Position numbers and translations under genes: made by a program. A DNA stretch of 64,000 bases, taken from NCBI GenBank assembly GCA_002418835.1, contig DIEX01000011.1, positions 1 through 64,000 of the forward strand, written 5' to 3'. Under the pieces are notes generated by a model that saw nothing but the letters and a program-made list of their open reading frames with translations, was not told where the DNA came from and did no database searches. Origin of the DNA: Spirochaetia bacterium UBA5763. Its GTDB lineage: Bacteria > Spirochaetota > UBA4802 > UBA5550. Shown piece by piece: positions 24,819-32,995 of the stretch; within the stretch, counting starts at the first letter, position 1, and the number at the start of each line of letters is the position of its first letter.

Positions 24819-25607
24819 TCACCTTTTTTGTTTAACCTTTGTCATGGGTTTTACTTCAGTTTTTGCCTGTGTAGTTTTAGCCTTCTTTGCCTGATGTTCC
24901 GAATTTACCCCTGTACGCTTGCTTTTAACAGAGGGTTTGGCTTCTTCATGCATCACCTTTAAAAGCCTACCCTCTTCAAGATGGTAATGTTCGTCAGCAA
25001 TCTCAATGAGACTCTTGTCGTGTGTGACAAGTATTATGGCCATCCTCTCCTCGGTTTTCAGACGCACAAAGAGGTTCTTTATCTCGGCAGCAGTAACCAC
25101 ATCAAGATTTCCCGTGGGTTCATCTGCAAGTATCAGCCGTGGATGGTTTATTATGGCCCTGGCTATTGCAACCCTCTGCCTCTCACCACCAGATAGTGTC
25201 ATAGGTTTCTGGTGCAGAATTTCGTTTATATTCAGTGAAGCAGCCATATCACGAATCTCCCTGTCAACATCACGGGGTATAAATTTTATCATTGAGGGAT
25301 ACCTGATGTTCTGATACGAAGTCATGTCAGGGAGAAGGTTAAAAAACTGGAAGACAAAACCGATCTCCCTGTTCCTGAAGCGGGATCGCCTGAAATCTCC
25401 CCACCTCAGTATATTTTTGTTTTTATAAAGCACCCTTCCGCTGTCAGGCTCAAGGAGCCCGGAGATTATTCCCAGGAGTGACGTCTTCCCTCCTCCACTT
25501 TTGCCTGTTATGGCGATTATCTTCCCATCGTCAACACTGAGTGACACATTATTAAGTATCATCCTTTTACCGAAATGTAGCGAAACATTTTCAACTGTCA
25601 GTAGCAT
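24819..25607 (-). CDS. MacB/LolD-type ABC transporter ATPase with a basic tail
   Basis: 262 residues. Walker A is GKSGGGKTS, the signature LSGGERQRVAIARAI and Walker B LILADEPTGNLD; the last of these is typical of LolD/MacB/FtsE ATPases. The final 50 residues are an unusual Lys/Thr/Ala-rich extension ending KPMTKVKQKR, not found in normal members and likely disordered. It pairs with the permease gene ending one base upstream. Such pairs move lipoproteins, peptides or lipids from the inner membrane, or act mechanically. Confidence 0.9.
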   Translation of the reverse strand: MLLTVENVSLHFGKRMILNNVSLSVDDGKIIAITGKSGGGKTSLLGIISGLLEPDSGRVLYKNKNILRWGDFRRSRFRNREIGFVFQFFNLLPDMTSYQNIRYPSMIKFIPRDVDREIRDMAASLNINEILHQKPMTLSGGERQRVAIARAIINHPRLILADEPTGNLDVVTAAEIKNLFVRLKTEERMAIILVTHDKSLIEIADEHYHLEEGRLLKVMHEEAKPSVKSKRTGVNSEHQAKKAKTTQAKTEVKPMTKVKQKR

Positions 25608-25608
25608 A

Positions 25609-26889
25609 CTATTTCCTCACGGCATTGAAGAGGTTTATATTCGAAGCAAAGAGAGCAGGGAATAATGCTGAAACCATACATACCGATGATGATATTCCCA
25701 CACACATAATAAACACATCCGCACCACTGCTCTGAAGCTTTATTGAACCGAAAACAGGTATCCACTTTGCCAGAATATCTCCGGCATAACCGAGTATCCA
25801 GTTGCCGCCGAAATAACCAACTACGCCATACACAGCTCCTATAAAAGCCGCCTCTACTATAAACGACAGGAGTATCTGCAGTTTGGAAAAACCAAGCACC
25901 CGTTTTAGCGAAAACTTCTGGCTCCTTATGTAAACAATAGTCAGGTAGGAGTTGAAAATCGAAATCACAGAGACGATGAAAAATACAGACATTATAGCAA
26001 AGAAGACTCCATTTACAAGATTCATTGTCTTTCGGGTCTTTTCAACTATATCCTTCTGCGATTCCACGCGCAGTCCCATCTTTTTAAGTTTATTAACAAC
26101 TGACGGGAGGTTATCCGAATCCTTTACCTTGGCATATATTACAACATACTCCATCCCCACAGTGCGCCCGGTGTCTTTCCTGTACTGTTCAGCAGAGAAG
26201 ATAAGAAAATCTGTAGGAAGAATAAGACCCGTGAAACTCATGAGATCTGTAAAGCTATGCACCTGTCCTTCGTAAAAATACTCTTTATAATATTGCGGCG
26301 TATTTTTTTTTCCTGTAACAAACTTCATCTCAACAGGAAATCCGATAAGATCTTTCTCTGTAAGTGCGGGGAATCCATCCATGGAAAGATAGTTGTTCAT
26401 TATATCAATTGTAAATTTTGGAACAATGATCGGAACAGGATGCCTGTTATAAAAACTTTTCCAGCCAGGAACTCTCCCCTTCAGGAATTTTCTGTCAACA
26501 CCACACACCGGTATAAATATTGTTTTTGATTTTCCCAGGAGTTCGCCCTTGATCCTTATATTAAAACCGGTTCTGCTTACAGGATTCACCTCCACGAAAT
26601 CACTCATTCCGGAGACCTGTTTAACAGTATAAGAGGGAATTGACGGCACACCCGGCCGCTTTACATATTCCACAGTCTTCGCATTCTTCGGAAGGATCAC
26701 AATCTCATCACTGGCAAGATTATCAAGAAGAGCCCCTCCCATATATGATATCACAGAATCTTTTATTGCGAGGTATATTACAAAAAATAATATAAGGAAC
26801 AGAATTCCAAAACTGGATATGAAAGACCGCAATATATTAACAAAGTTATCCTTAATTATAAAATATAATTTGTATAAAAACGAGTTCAT
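25609..26889 (-). CDS. FtsX/MacB-like ABC transporter permease
   Basis: About 426 residues from the ATG at 26889 (a TTG at 26916 would overlap galE). One N-terminal membrane helix (ILFLILFFVIYLAI), a large periplasmic domain of about 230 residues, then three helices (FFAIMSVFFIVSVISIF, AAFIGAVYGVVGYFGG and IMCVGISSSVCMVSALFPA). This is the four-helix MacB/LolC/FtsX plan. Family members work as dimers with the ATPase encoded next. Cargo unknown; linkage to galE and a glycosyltransferase could mean envelope glycolipid or lipoprotein traffic, but that is weak. Confidence 0.85.
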   Translation of the reverse strand: MNSFLYKLYFIIKDNFVNILRSFISSFGILFLILFFVIYLAIKDSVISYMGGALLDNLASDEIVILPKNAKTVEYVKRPGVPSIPSYTVKQVSGMSDFVEVNPVSRTGFNIRIKGELLGKSKTIFIPVCGVDRKFLKGRVPGWKSFYNRHPVPIIVPKFTIDIMNNYLSMDGFPALTEKDLIGFPVEMKFVTGKKNTPQYYKEYFYEGQVHSFTDLMSFTGLILPTDFLIFSAEQYRKDTGRTVGMEYVVIYAKVKDSDNLPSVVNKLKKMGLRVESQKDIVEKTRKTMNLVNGVFFAIMSVFFIVSVISIFNSYLTIVYIRSQKFSLKRVLGFSKLQILLSFIVEAAFIGAVYGVVGYFGGNWILGYAGDILAKWIPVFGSIKLQSSGADVFIMCVGISSSVCMVSALFPALFASNINLFNAVRK

Positions 26890-26908
26890 AGTATTCAATC
26901 CATTTATA

Positions 26909-27895
26909 TCAAACAAGTCCAGACTTCATTTTCTTTTCCCACTCAAATGCTGTTCCGCAGATATATTCAAGATTGTCATATTGCGGACGCCAAGATGACA
27001 TATTCAGTATCTTTGAATTATCTGCAACAACTTTTGCAGAATCACCTGCCCTGCGTCCCTGTTCCAGAACTTTAAAATCCACCCCGCTCACTCTCTTAAC
27101 TGTTTCTATGACTTCCATGACAGAGTATCCCCTGCCGTAGCCGCAGTTGAACACATTGCTTTCATTGTCCCGGAGATAATCAAGTGCAGCCAGATGGGCA
27201 GAGGAAAGATCATCCACATGTATATAATCACGCACGCCGGTGCCGTCAGGAGTATTATAATCTGTCCCGAAAACAGCCACGCTCCCCCTTTTCCCTAAAG
27301 CAGCCTGGCAGGCGACTTTTATAAGGTGAGTGGCGTTTGGTGTTCTCTGCCCTATTTTTAAAGAACCGTCAGAGCCTGCGACATTAAAATACCTGAGTAC
27401 ACAGCACCTGAAACTTTTCTCCGCATACGCGGTATCCTCAAGGACTCTTTCAACCATCAGTTTTGACATCCCGTAAGGGCTCAGGGGCTTTTTCGGTTCA
27501 TCCTCTGCAACAGGTATATGCTCCGGATCACCATACACAGCGGCAGTTGATGAGAATATAAATTTACTTACATCATATTTTACACACATGTCAACAAGGC
27601 TAATAGCGTTGGCCGTATTATTTGAATAATATTTCATCGGTTTTATTACAGATTCATCAACCCTTATATTGGCAGCGAAGTGAATTACAGCATCAAATTT
27701 CTTTTTTTTAAATATCTGTTCTACCATTACAGTGTCAGCAAGGTCCGCTACTAATAACTCACCCGTAAGGACAGACTCGCTGAACCCGGTTGTGAGATTA
27801 TCAATTATGGTTATATTGTGAGAGGTCTGTTCGCCAAGCATTTTAACCACATGGCTCCCTATATAACCCGCTCCCCCTGTAACAAGGATGTTCAT
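26909..27895 (-). CDS. galE: UDP-glucose 4-epimerase
   Basis: About 328 residues from the ATG at 27895, which has GGAG 10 bases upstream; the ATG at 27904 is too close to that site. NAD-binding VTGGAGYIGSH, catalytic Ser in SSTAAVYG and the Y-x3-K of SPYGMSK are in place, and GVRDYIHVDDL is a GalE hallmark. It interconverts UDP-glucose and UDP-galactose for glycan synthesis. The glycosyltransferase upstream (28035-29030) on the same strand may use its product. Confidence 0.96.
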   Translation of the reverse strand: MNILVTGGAGYIGSHVVKMLGEQTSHNITIIDNLTTGFSESVLTGELLVADLADTVMVEQIFKKKKFDAVIHFAANIRVDESVIKPMKYYSNNTANAISLVDMCVKYDVSKFIFSSTAAVYGDPEHIPVAEDEPKKPLSPYGMSKLMVERVLEDTAYAEKSFRCCVLRYFNVAGSDGSLKIGQRTPNATHLIKVACQAALGKRGSVAVFGTDYNTPDGTGVRDYIHVDDLSSAHLAALDYLRDNESNVFNCGYGRGYSVMEVIETVKRVSGVDFKVLEQGRRAGDSAKVVADNSKILNMSSWRPQYDNLEYICGTAFEWEKKMKSGLV

Positions 27896-27923
27896 TAGTT
27901 CCATTCTCCGTATATTTTTTAAG

Positions 27924-28028
27924 TCTAAAGTCGAAGGGGTAAAGTTGAAAGTTTGTGCGTCAACACTTTCATCCTTCGACTTTCAACTTTAGACTTTAGA
28001 CTATCCTTCATCTTTCAACTTTAGGCTA
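27924..28028. repeat. Imperfect inverted repeat built of ctttagact units
   Basis: The left part aagtctaaagtcgaagg is answered by actttcaactttagactt on the right, and the unit actttagactatccttcatc is followed by a second similar one ending tttaggctatcaac. It fills the gap between the glycosyltransferase stop and galE. Related copies lie at 20866-20903 and 21285-21325. Confidence 0.75.
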
Positions 28029-28034
28029 TCAACT

Positions 28035-29030
28035 CTATAGCGGATACTTTTCATTATAACCCAGCCTCCCGGCAAGGCCGTCAATAACTGCAGCTGTGAA
28101 GGTTCTAATATTTCTGAGATTGCCATGATAAGCAGATATCCCGTATACAATAAGTACATAAATCATCATATTCAGTATATACAGCGGCGGGAATGTAACA
28201 AGGTATTTTTTTTCGACATGGACCCTGTTTCTTATATTATAGTATATCTTCTGGTGTGCATCTGATGTTGAAAAAAGGTAGGGAGCAAAGACATTTGTAT
28301 TCCAGGAATCCTCAAGGTCAGTTATCCTGCTCTCCAGGGCGCAGTATAACTTCCCCCCCTTTTCCCTTACCCTGCAGCTGAATTCAGCATCATCAAAATA
28401 GAGCACAAAGGATTCGTCAAATATCCCCATTTTTTTAATCAGGGTGCGGTGAAAAAACATCCCTCCGAAGGGAGCGGAGCCCACTTCACCCCATATAGCC
28501 TCTGTTTCGACTGATTTTTTATCAGTAAAAGGTGTAAATTTCTTCAGAATATCAAGGATATTAAAATTACGGAATATGTTGTTTGTACCAAGGCAGAGTT
28601 CAGGCTGTTTGTACTTAACCGCATTAAAGAAAAAGTCCCTGTTTGTTCTGTAAGAGGTGAGCACAATAGAATCTACCGGTTCGGTTTCTACAATTTCAAG
28701 GTAAACTTTTTTAAGGTTTTCAAAAGAGTTCTCTTCTGTGTAGTTATCATCATCCAGCATCCAGATATATTCAATGCCTTCAATTTTAAGAGCCTCCTCC
28801 ACCCCCCTGTTAAAAGCGACTGCCGAGCCGCTGTTTTTATCAAGATCAACTATTGAGATTATATCTTTATGAATAGCCCGAAATTCATGCATCTTTCTGC
28901 TGCCTGATGCGGAGGAATTATTGTTAACAATGATTATCTCTGATATATCCTGTTTGAGGAGAGAAATGATAACTTTTTCAAGAAAGGTAAAACGATCTGA
29001 ATATGTGACAATTACTGCAGCTGTTTTCAT
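28035..29030 (-). CDS. GT2-family glycosyltransferase
   Basis: 331 residues. The GT-A fold is seen in AAVIVTYSDR, IIIVNNNSSASG and the DxD motif WMLDDDNYTEEN near residue 93. The layout with VAFNRGVEEAL and the later FDESFVLYFDDAEFSCRV matches rhamnosyl- or galactofuranosyl-transferases of the GlfT2/WbbL type. It lies just upstream of galE, so a galactose-derived donor is plausible. A hydrophobic stretch near the C-terminus (YILNMMIYVLIVYGI) may anchor it to the membrane. Confidence 0.9.
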   Translation of the reverse strand: MKTAAVIVTYSDRFTFLEKVIISLLKQDISEIIIVNNNSSASGSRKMHEFRAIHKDIISIVDLDKNSGSAVAFNRGVEEALKIEGIEYIWMLDDDNYTEENSFENLKKVYLEIVETEPVDSIVLTSYRTNRDFFFNAVKYKQPELCLGTNNIFRNFNILDILKKFTPFTDKKSVETEAIWGEVGSAPFGGMFFHRTLIKKMGIFDESFVLYFDDAEFSCRVREKGGKLYCALESRITDLEDSWNTNVFAPYLFSTSDAHQKIYYNIRNRVHVEKKYLVTFPPLYILNMMIYVLIVYGISAYHGNLRNIRTFTAAVIDGLAGRLGYNEKYPL

Positions 29031-29281
29031 TAATGGTTAAGCCCTATGAATCTTTGATAAATTGAATATAATAAAAAAGTCGAACTTGTGTTTAATAACT
29101 CACGTTTAATTCAGTATTATTTTTTTAATTAAAGCTAACCATTTAAGAAGTTTTTTTATAGTAAAAACAGATAAATTAAGTCAATTACTTTTCAGAATTA
29201 ATAAACCGAATAAAAAAATTATACATAAATGGCATAGAAAATACCCCAATACTTTCATGTATAGGATTTCCTTCGCTCCGC

Positions 29282-29689
29282 TCACGACATCTTCATCACA
29301 GCAATAATTACCCCGGCAGCAGATACTGTTAAGCCGAAAGACCAGACCATAAACTGAAACAGGCGGTTGGTAATTTCATCAAATCTTTTATCCATCTGCT
29401 CGAAACGTTTCTCCATCATTTCAAAACGCTTATCCACCTGCTCAAAACGCTTATCAACCTGTTCAAAACGCTTGTCAACCTGCTCAAAACGCTTATCCAT
29501 CATTTCAAAACCCTTATTCATCAACTCACGCTGATTTTTAAGCTCCTCTTCAACGCGTACCATACGCTCCCGCAGTTCTATCTCATATACAACAGGGGGT
29601 TTACCCAGGCTCTGCTCTGAGATTATACGCGCCAGGTTTTTTCTTAAATAATTCTCTATTGCTTCAAAATCCTTATCTTCAAGAGCCAT
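29282..29689 (-). CDS. Coiled-coil protein with heptad repeats and C-terminal membrane helix
   Basis: 135 residues from the ATG at 29689, which has GGAGG 5 bases before it; the longer frame to 29833 is not supported. The N-terminus is acidic (ALEDKDFEAIENYLRK), then RFEQVDK-type heptads repeat about six times, ending with the helix FMVWSFGLTVSAAGVIIAVM. This matches small DUF-type coiled-coil membrane proteins found in many bacteria with no known role. DNA under the heptads shows 21-bp periodicity. Confidence 0.8.
   Translation of the reverse strand: MALEDKDFEAIENYLRKNLARIISEQSLGKPPVVYEIELRERMVRVEEELKNQRELMNKGFEMMDKRFEQVDKRFEQVDKRFEQVDKRFEMMEKRFEQMDKRFDEITNRLFQFMVWSFGLTVSAAGVIIAVMKMS
29399..29510 (-). 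repeat. Degenerate 21-bp repeats in the coiled-coil gene
   Basis: Units of the form ctgctcaaaacgcttatcca recur at 21-base steps about five times, with a few substitutions. They encode KRFEQVD or KRFEMME heptads. This second 21-bp heptad repeat has diverged more than the one at 2397-2480. Confidence 0.9.
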
Positions 29690-29829
29690 AAACCCTCCAT
29701 TAACTAATCTTATGTATAGTTTAAATACAGCTCTAATATATGTCAAATTATTTATTCGGATGGGGATTTTTTGCTTTGGAGAAATGCTCAGCGTCTCAAA
29801 AAATATCTGTGATATTAAAGCTGTGAATT

Positions 29830-29914
29830 TCACGCGAATGCGCTAAGTCGCGAAGAAGAGAACTAAAAATAATTTATTCTTTTTCCCCTTTGCGTCTCTG
29901 CGTCTTCGCGAGAT
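29830..29914. repeat. Palindromic intergenic element, gacgcagagacgcaaag family
   Basis: Right arm ctttgcgtctctgcgtcttcgcgagat at 29888-29914; a diverged complement lies at about 29830-29855 (cgcgaatgcgctaagtcgcgaag). The same arms, better preserved, bound the element at 33882-33974. It lies downstream of metK and upstream of the coiled-coil gene. Confidence 0.75.
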
Positions 29915-29964
29915 AAAAAAAACGTATCCCGCTAAGACAAAGAGAAAGGGAATTTAATATAAAA

Positions 29965-31146
29965 CTAAATCTTAAATATTTTCCTTAAATCATCAACCTT
30001 ATCGGTTTTCTCCCAGGGGAATTTTTCCCTGCCGAAGTGACCGTAGGCAGCTGTATCCTGGTAACACCACCCCGATGGCCTGAGGAGACCAAGAGCCTTT
30101 ATGAGGGCAGCGGGGCGGAAGTTGAAAAGCTCATCCGACTCAAGGAATGCCTGGATCTTATCCTCTGCCACCTTTGCTGTTCCGAATGTGCTTACATTTA
30201 TGCTGAGAGGTTTAGCAACACCTATAGCGTATGCAACCTGAAGTTCGCATTTTTCCGCAAGCCCTGCTGCAACAATATTCTTTGCCACGTAACGTCCGTA
30301 ATATGCTGCGGATCTGTCCACCTTGGATGGATCTTTCCCGGAGAACGCGCCGCCGCCGTGGCACCCCACTCCGCCATAAGAATCAACAATGATTTTACGG
30401 CCCGTAAGGCCTGCATCGCCGTGAGGCCCGCCGATCACAAAACGCCCTGTGGGATTGATGTAGTACTCTGTTTTATCATTAAGGAGCCCCGTTGAAGACA
30501 GTGTATCTTTTACAACTTCAATAATATCCTTCCTGATTGTTTCAAGGGGGACTTCATCTGTCTGGTGTGAAATAACAACAGAGGTGATCTCTGCCGGTTT
30601 CCCGTTTATATATCTCACAGATACCTGGGACTTGGAGTCAGGTCGGAGATACGGGATTACCTTCTTTTTACGTATATCCTGCAGCCTGTCAAGGAGCCTG
30701 TGGCTGAAGACTATGGGAGCGGGCATAAACTCAGGTGTTGCTGTTGACGCGTAGCCGAACATCATACCCTGGTCACCGGCACCCTGCTCATGTTCAGCAA
30801 ATTCATTAACACCCATCGCTATATCAGCAGACTGGCCGTGGATCCTGCAGAGATACTCAAATGTGCTGCTGCAGAATTCATACTCAGGTTTATCGTAGCC
30901 TATATTTTTTACCACATCGCGGGCTATCTTTTCAGGACCGATTTTATCCCATCCGCTGCATGTTATCTCCCCTATATTAACAAGGAAATTCGTGGATGTG
31001 GCTGTTTCGCATGCCACGCGGCTTTTGGGGTCTGCCTTTATACAAGCGTCAAGTATTGCGTCAGAGACCTGGTCGCATATCTTGTCAGGGTGCCCCTCGC
31101 TCACGGATTCTGATGTGAATACATGGTTCACAGTTAATTTACTCAT
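29965..31146 (-). CDS. metK: S-adenosylmethionine synthetase
   Basis: 393 residues, full length. FTSESVSEGHPDKICDQVSDAILD at the N-terminus, the GAGDQGMMFGYA methionine/ATP loop and GGGAFSGKDPSKVDRSAAY P-loop are all canonical. It makes SAM from methionine and ATP; the methyltransferases of the glycan operon are among its users. It is monocistronic, with repeats on its downstream side. I see no convincing SAM riboswitch in the 395 bases upstream. Confidence 0.98.
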   Translation of the reverse strand: MSKLTVNHVFTSESVSEGHPDKICDQVSDAILDACIKADPKSRVACETATSTNFLVNIGEITCSGWDKIGPEKIARDVVKNIGYDKPEYEFCSSTFEYLCRIHGQSADIAMGVNEFAEHEQGAGDQGMMFGYASTATPEFMPAPIVFSHRLLDRLQDIRKKKVIPYLRPDSKSQVSVRYINGKPAEITSVVISHQTDEVPLETIRKDIIEVVKDTLSSTGLLNDKTEYYINPTGRFVIGGPHGDAGLTGRKIIVDSYGGVGCHGGGAFSGKDPSKVDRSAAYYGRYVAKNIVAAGLAEKCELQVAYAIGVAKPLSINVSTFGTAKVAEDKIQAFLESDELFNFRPAALIKALGLLRPSGWCYQDTAAYGHFGREKFPWEKTDKVDDLRKIFKI

Positions 31147-31541
31147 TATTTGCCTCGGTATATATTAAATCAGTTTTAAATTTTCAGGGTTATATCAATT
31201 TTTGTTATGCTACAATGCCTTACGGAATGATTAGCATATGTAGCGTGCGCGCCCTGAGCATCGCAAATAAGTACCCTTGGGGTAAAGAGCCTGAATCTGC
31301 TCTTCAAAAAAATAGATTAGCTTATATCTATATTATTTTTAATAATAAAGCCGGATTATTCTCTGAGTTTATGCTGTTCATTCAGGCTTTTTTATGAATA
31401 TTTTTTTGTGATTCGTGTCAAGAAAATTATAGTAGGCACTTCATACCGGCACAATAAGGATAAATGTTGGCGACCTATTGGCTTCGGGAAGGCTTCGGGT
31501 TGGCTTCGTGAAATTAATTGACTAAAAAGGGGGGATTCCCG
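31147..31541. other. Gene-free stretch upstream of metK
   Basis: 395 bases without a credible gene. It must hold the metK promoter at its low end. A gcctgaat / attcaggc pair (31289-31296 and 31380-31387) followed by T6 is a weak terminator-like signal for the plus strand. Three 11-bp tandem units lie at 31480-31512. Confidence 0.6.
31480..31512. repeat. Three 11-bp tandem units (ggcttcgggaa type)
   Basis: ggcttcgggaa, ggcttcgggtt and ggcttcgtgaa follow each other without gap, sharing the core ggcttcg at 31480, 31491 and 31502. They lie outside any gene. Confidence 0.85.
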
Positions 31542-31910
31542 CTATATAATCCTGACCATACTCCCCTTTACGCTTTTCCAGAAGCCGGCAGGCTCCTCAC
31601 TCATGATCTTTCTGAATTCAGCGGGTGTATATACCAGTATATCTGTGGCAGGAATAATATCCAGTATATCAGAGTAGTCAAGGCCCCTTTCAACAAAGGG
31701 TTTAGTTGTATCAGATACAAGGAGAAGATCAATATCGCTGAACCGGTTGAAATCAGGGGTATTAAAGCTCCCGAAAATATATGCCTCAACGACCCTCCCC
31801 TTAAGTTTCTTTTCAAGAAGATCTTTATACTCCTCCCTGGTCAGGCCGGAGAGGGGATCACGTTCTATCTTTACAAGGATACCTTTATTCACTGAAATAT
31901 CCTTTAACAT
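31542..31910 (-). CDS. MNT-type nucleotidyltransferase (MntA-like antitoxin)
   Basis: 122 residues. The motif AYIFGSFNTPDFNRFSDIDLLL (GS then D-x-D) is intact. In HEPN/MNT systems the MNT protein neutralises the HEPN RNase, in some cases by adding AMP to it. The gene overlaps the upstream HEPN gene by 26 bases, the usual arrangement. Confidence 0.88.
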   Translation of the reverse strand: MLKDISVNKGILVKIERDPLSGLTREEYKDLLEKKLKGRVVEAYIFGSFNTPDFNRFSDIDLLLVSDTTKPFVERGLDYSDILDIIPATDILVYTPAEFRKIMSEEPAGFWKSVKGSMVRII

Positions 31911-32271
31911 GGAGCAGAATGATTTCTGCTGAAGCTACAGCATCAGATGCCTGATCTTTAGTAAAATATTCAAAAGGGGCTCCGGAAGGGAAAGCATCCG
32001 GATATCTTGCTGAAATATAGTAGAGATCAAGTTTTTTCCCCAGGTTAATTATCCCGTCAGGGAGATCCAGGGATCTCCCTATTTCCATTATTGAATGGGA
32101 TTTTACCAGGTCATACCCCTTATGATAAGCAAGGGCTTTTAACGATTTTTCACCAATCTGTTGCGCAATGAAGCATGCCTGCGCGTACCTGCCGGCCGCA
32201 AGGGTATCATTAGCCCAGAGCAGATCATTTTCCGCCTGTTTAAACCAGTCTTTAGCTCTGGCTGCTGACAT
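31885..32271 (-). CDS. HEPN-domain protein (HepT-like toxin)
   Basis: 128 residues, nearly all helical: AKDWFKQAENDLLWANDTL and RYAQACFIAQQIGEKSLKAL are the classic first HEPN helices. KSHSIMEIGRSL supplies the histidine region; the R-x4-6-H RNase motif is not clearly complete, so catalytic status is uncertain. It forms a two-gene module with the MNT protein. Such pairs act in stress or phage defence. Confidence 0.87.
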   Translation of the reverse strand: MSAARAKDWFKQAENDLLWANDTLAAGRYAQACFIAQQIGEKSLKALAYHKGYDLVKSHSIMEIGRSLDLPDGIINLGKKLDLYYISARYPDAFPSGAPFEYFTKDQASDAVASAEIILLHVKGYFSE

Positions 32272-32302
32272 TTACACCTCCTGAATAGTATCTCGCAATC
32301 AA

Positions 32303-32541
32303 TATAACGGTTTACGAAATAATCAGCAATTTGTCCGGCTGTAGTGAAAGCGAAATGACAAATTTTATACTTTAGCAACTAACGATTGAACTATTTCACT
32401 TTTTGTCATTCCCGCGAAGGCTGTGGGCGACCGCAGGAAGAGCTGGAAGCTAATCCCATAATACCAGTTTTATGAGATTCCGGCACTTTTTATCACTACG
32501 GCCGGGATGACAGAGGCCTGATTATTTCGTGAAATGCTATA
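32303..32541. mobile_element. MITE-like element, copy A
   Basis: 239 bases bounded by imperfect terminal inverted repeats of 24 bases (32303-32326 and 32518-32541; about 4 mismatches; shared part acgaaataatcag). Inside is the family core gcgaccg..ggaagagctg..agctaatcc and a ccggcactttttatcactacggccgg hairpin. It encodes no protein. It lies in the 724-base gap between the HEPN gene and the iron-transporter gene. Confidence 0.8.
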
Positions 32542-32705
32542 ATTCAGTCGTACGCTTTTATATTATAAGAAAGATATATAATGTCAAGGAAAAGACTCGT
32601 CTCCATAAGATACCTGTTTTTCTCAATTCAATCCGGAATAAATAATTGACCTGCATCTCTGCTGAGTTTATAAATTGCAATAGTAATAATTACTGAAATT
32701 TCATA

Positions 32706-32875
32706 CATAAAGGTTTACGAAATGATTGGTACAATGTCATTTCTAACCTATGTAAAACGACCGAAGGAAGAGCTGACAGCTAATCCATTGTTAATAGCAT
32801 TCAATATTTTAAAATAATGAATCTCCGCCTGCGCGGAGATGACATTGAGGACTAATTAAATCGTTAACTGCTATA
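32706..32875. mobile_element. MITE-like element, copy B
   Basis: 170 bases. The left end aaaggtttacgaaatgatt and right end aaatcgttaactgctata are diverged inverted repeats of the same type as copy A. It contains cgaccgaaggaagagctgacagctaatcc split into the same core, and a gcgcggagat hairpin. It is non-coding. Confidence 0.75.
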
Positions 32876-32899
32876 ATCAAAAAAATATCGTAAAAGATA

Positions 32900-32967
32900 G
32901 ATTTCTCAGTCGCTGACGCTCCATCGAAATGACATTTTGCATCATAATTCAATCGCAAAAAGCTATA
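32900..32967. mobile_element. Partial MITE-like copy upstream of the iron-transporter gene
   Basis: 68 bases: gatttctcagtcgctgacgc, tcgaaatgaca and an end ttcaatcgcaaaaagctata whose complement matches the left end of copy C (53449). Only one half is present. It ends 28 bases before the start codon at 32996, so it may carry or disturb that promoter. Confidence 0.7.
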
Positions 32968-32995
32968 TACAAAAAAAGATTAACAGGAGAATACA

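Noticed and set aside
31147..31541. SAM riboswitch upstream of metK
   Set aside because: No conserved multi-helix core or terminator/anti-terminator pair could be recognised next to the start codon.
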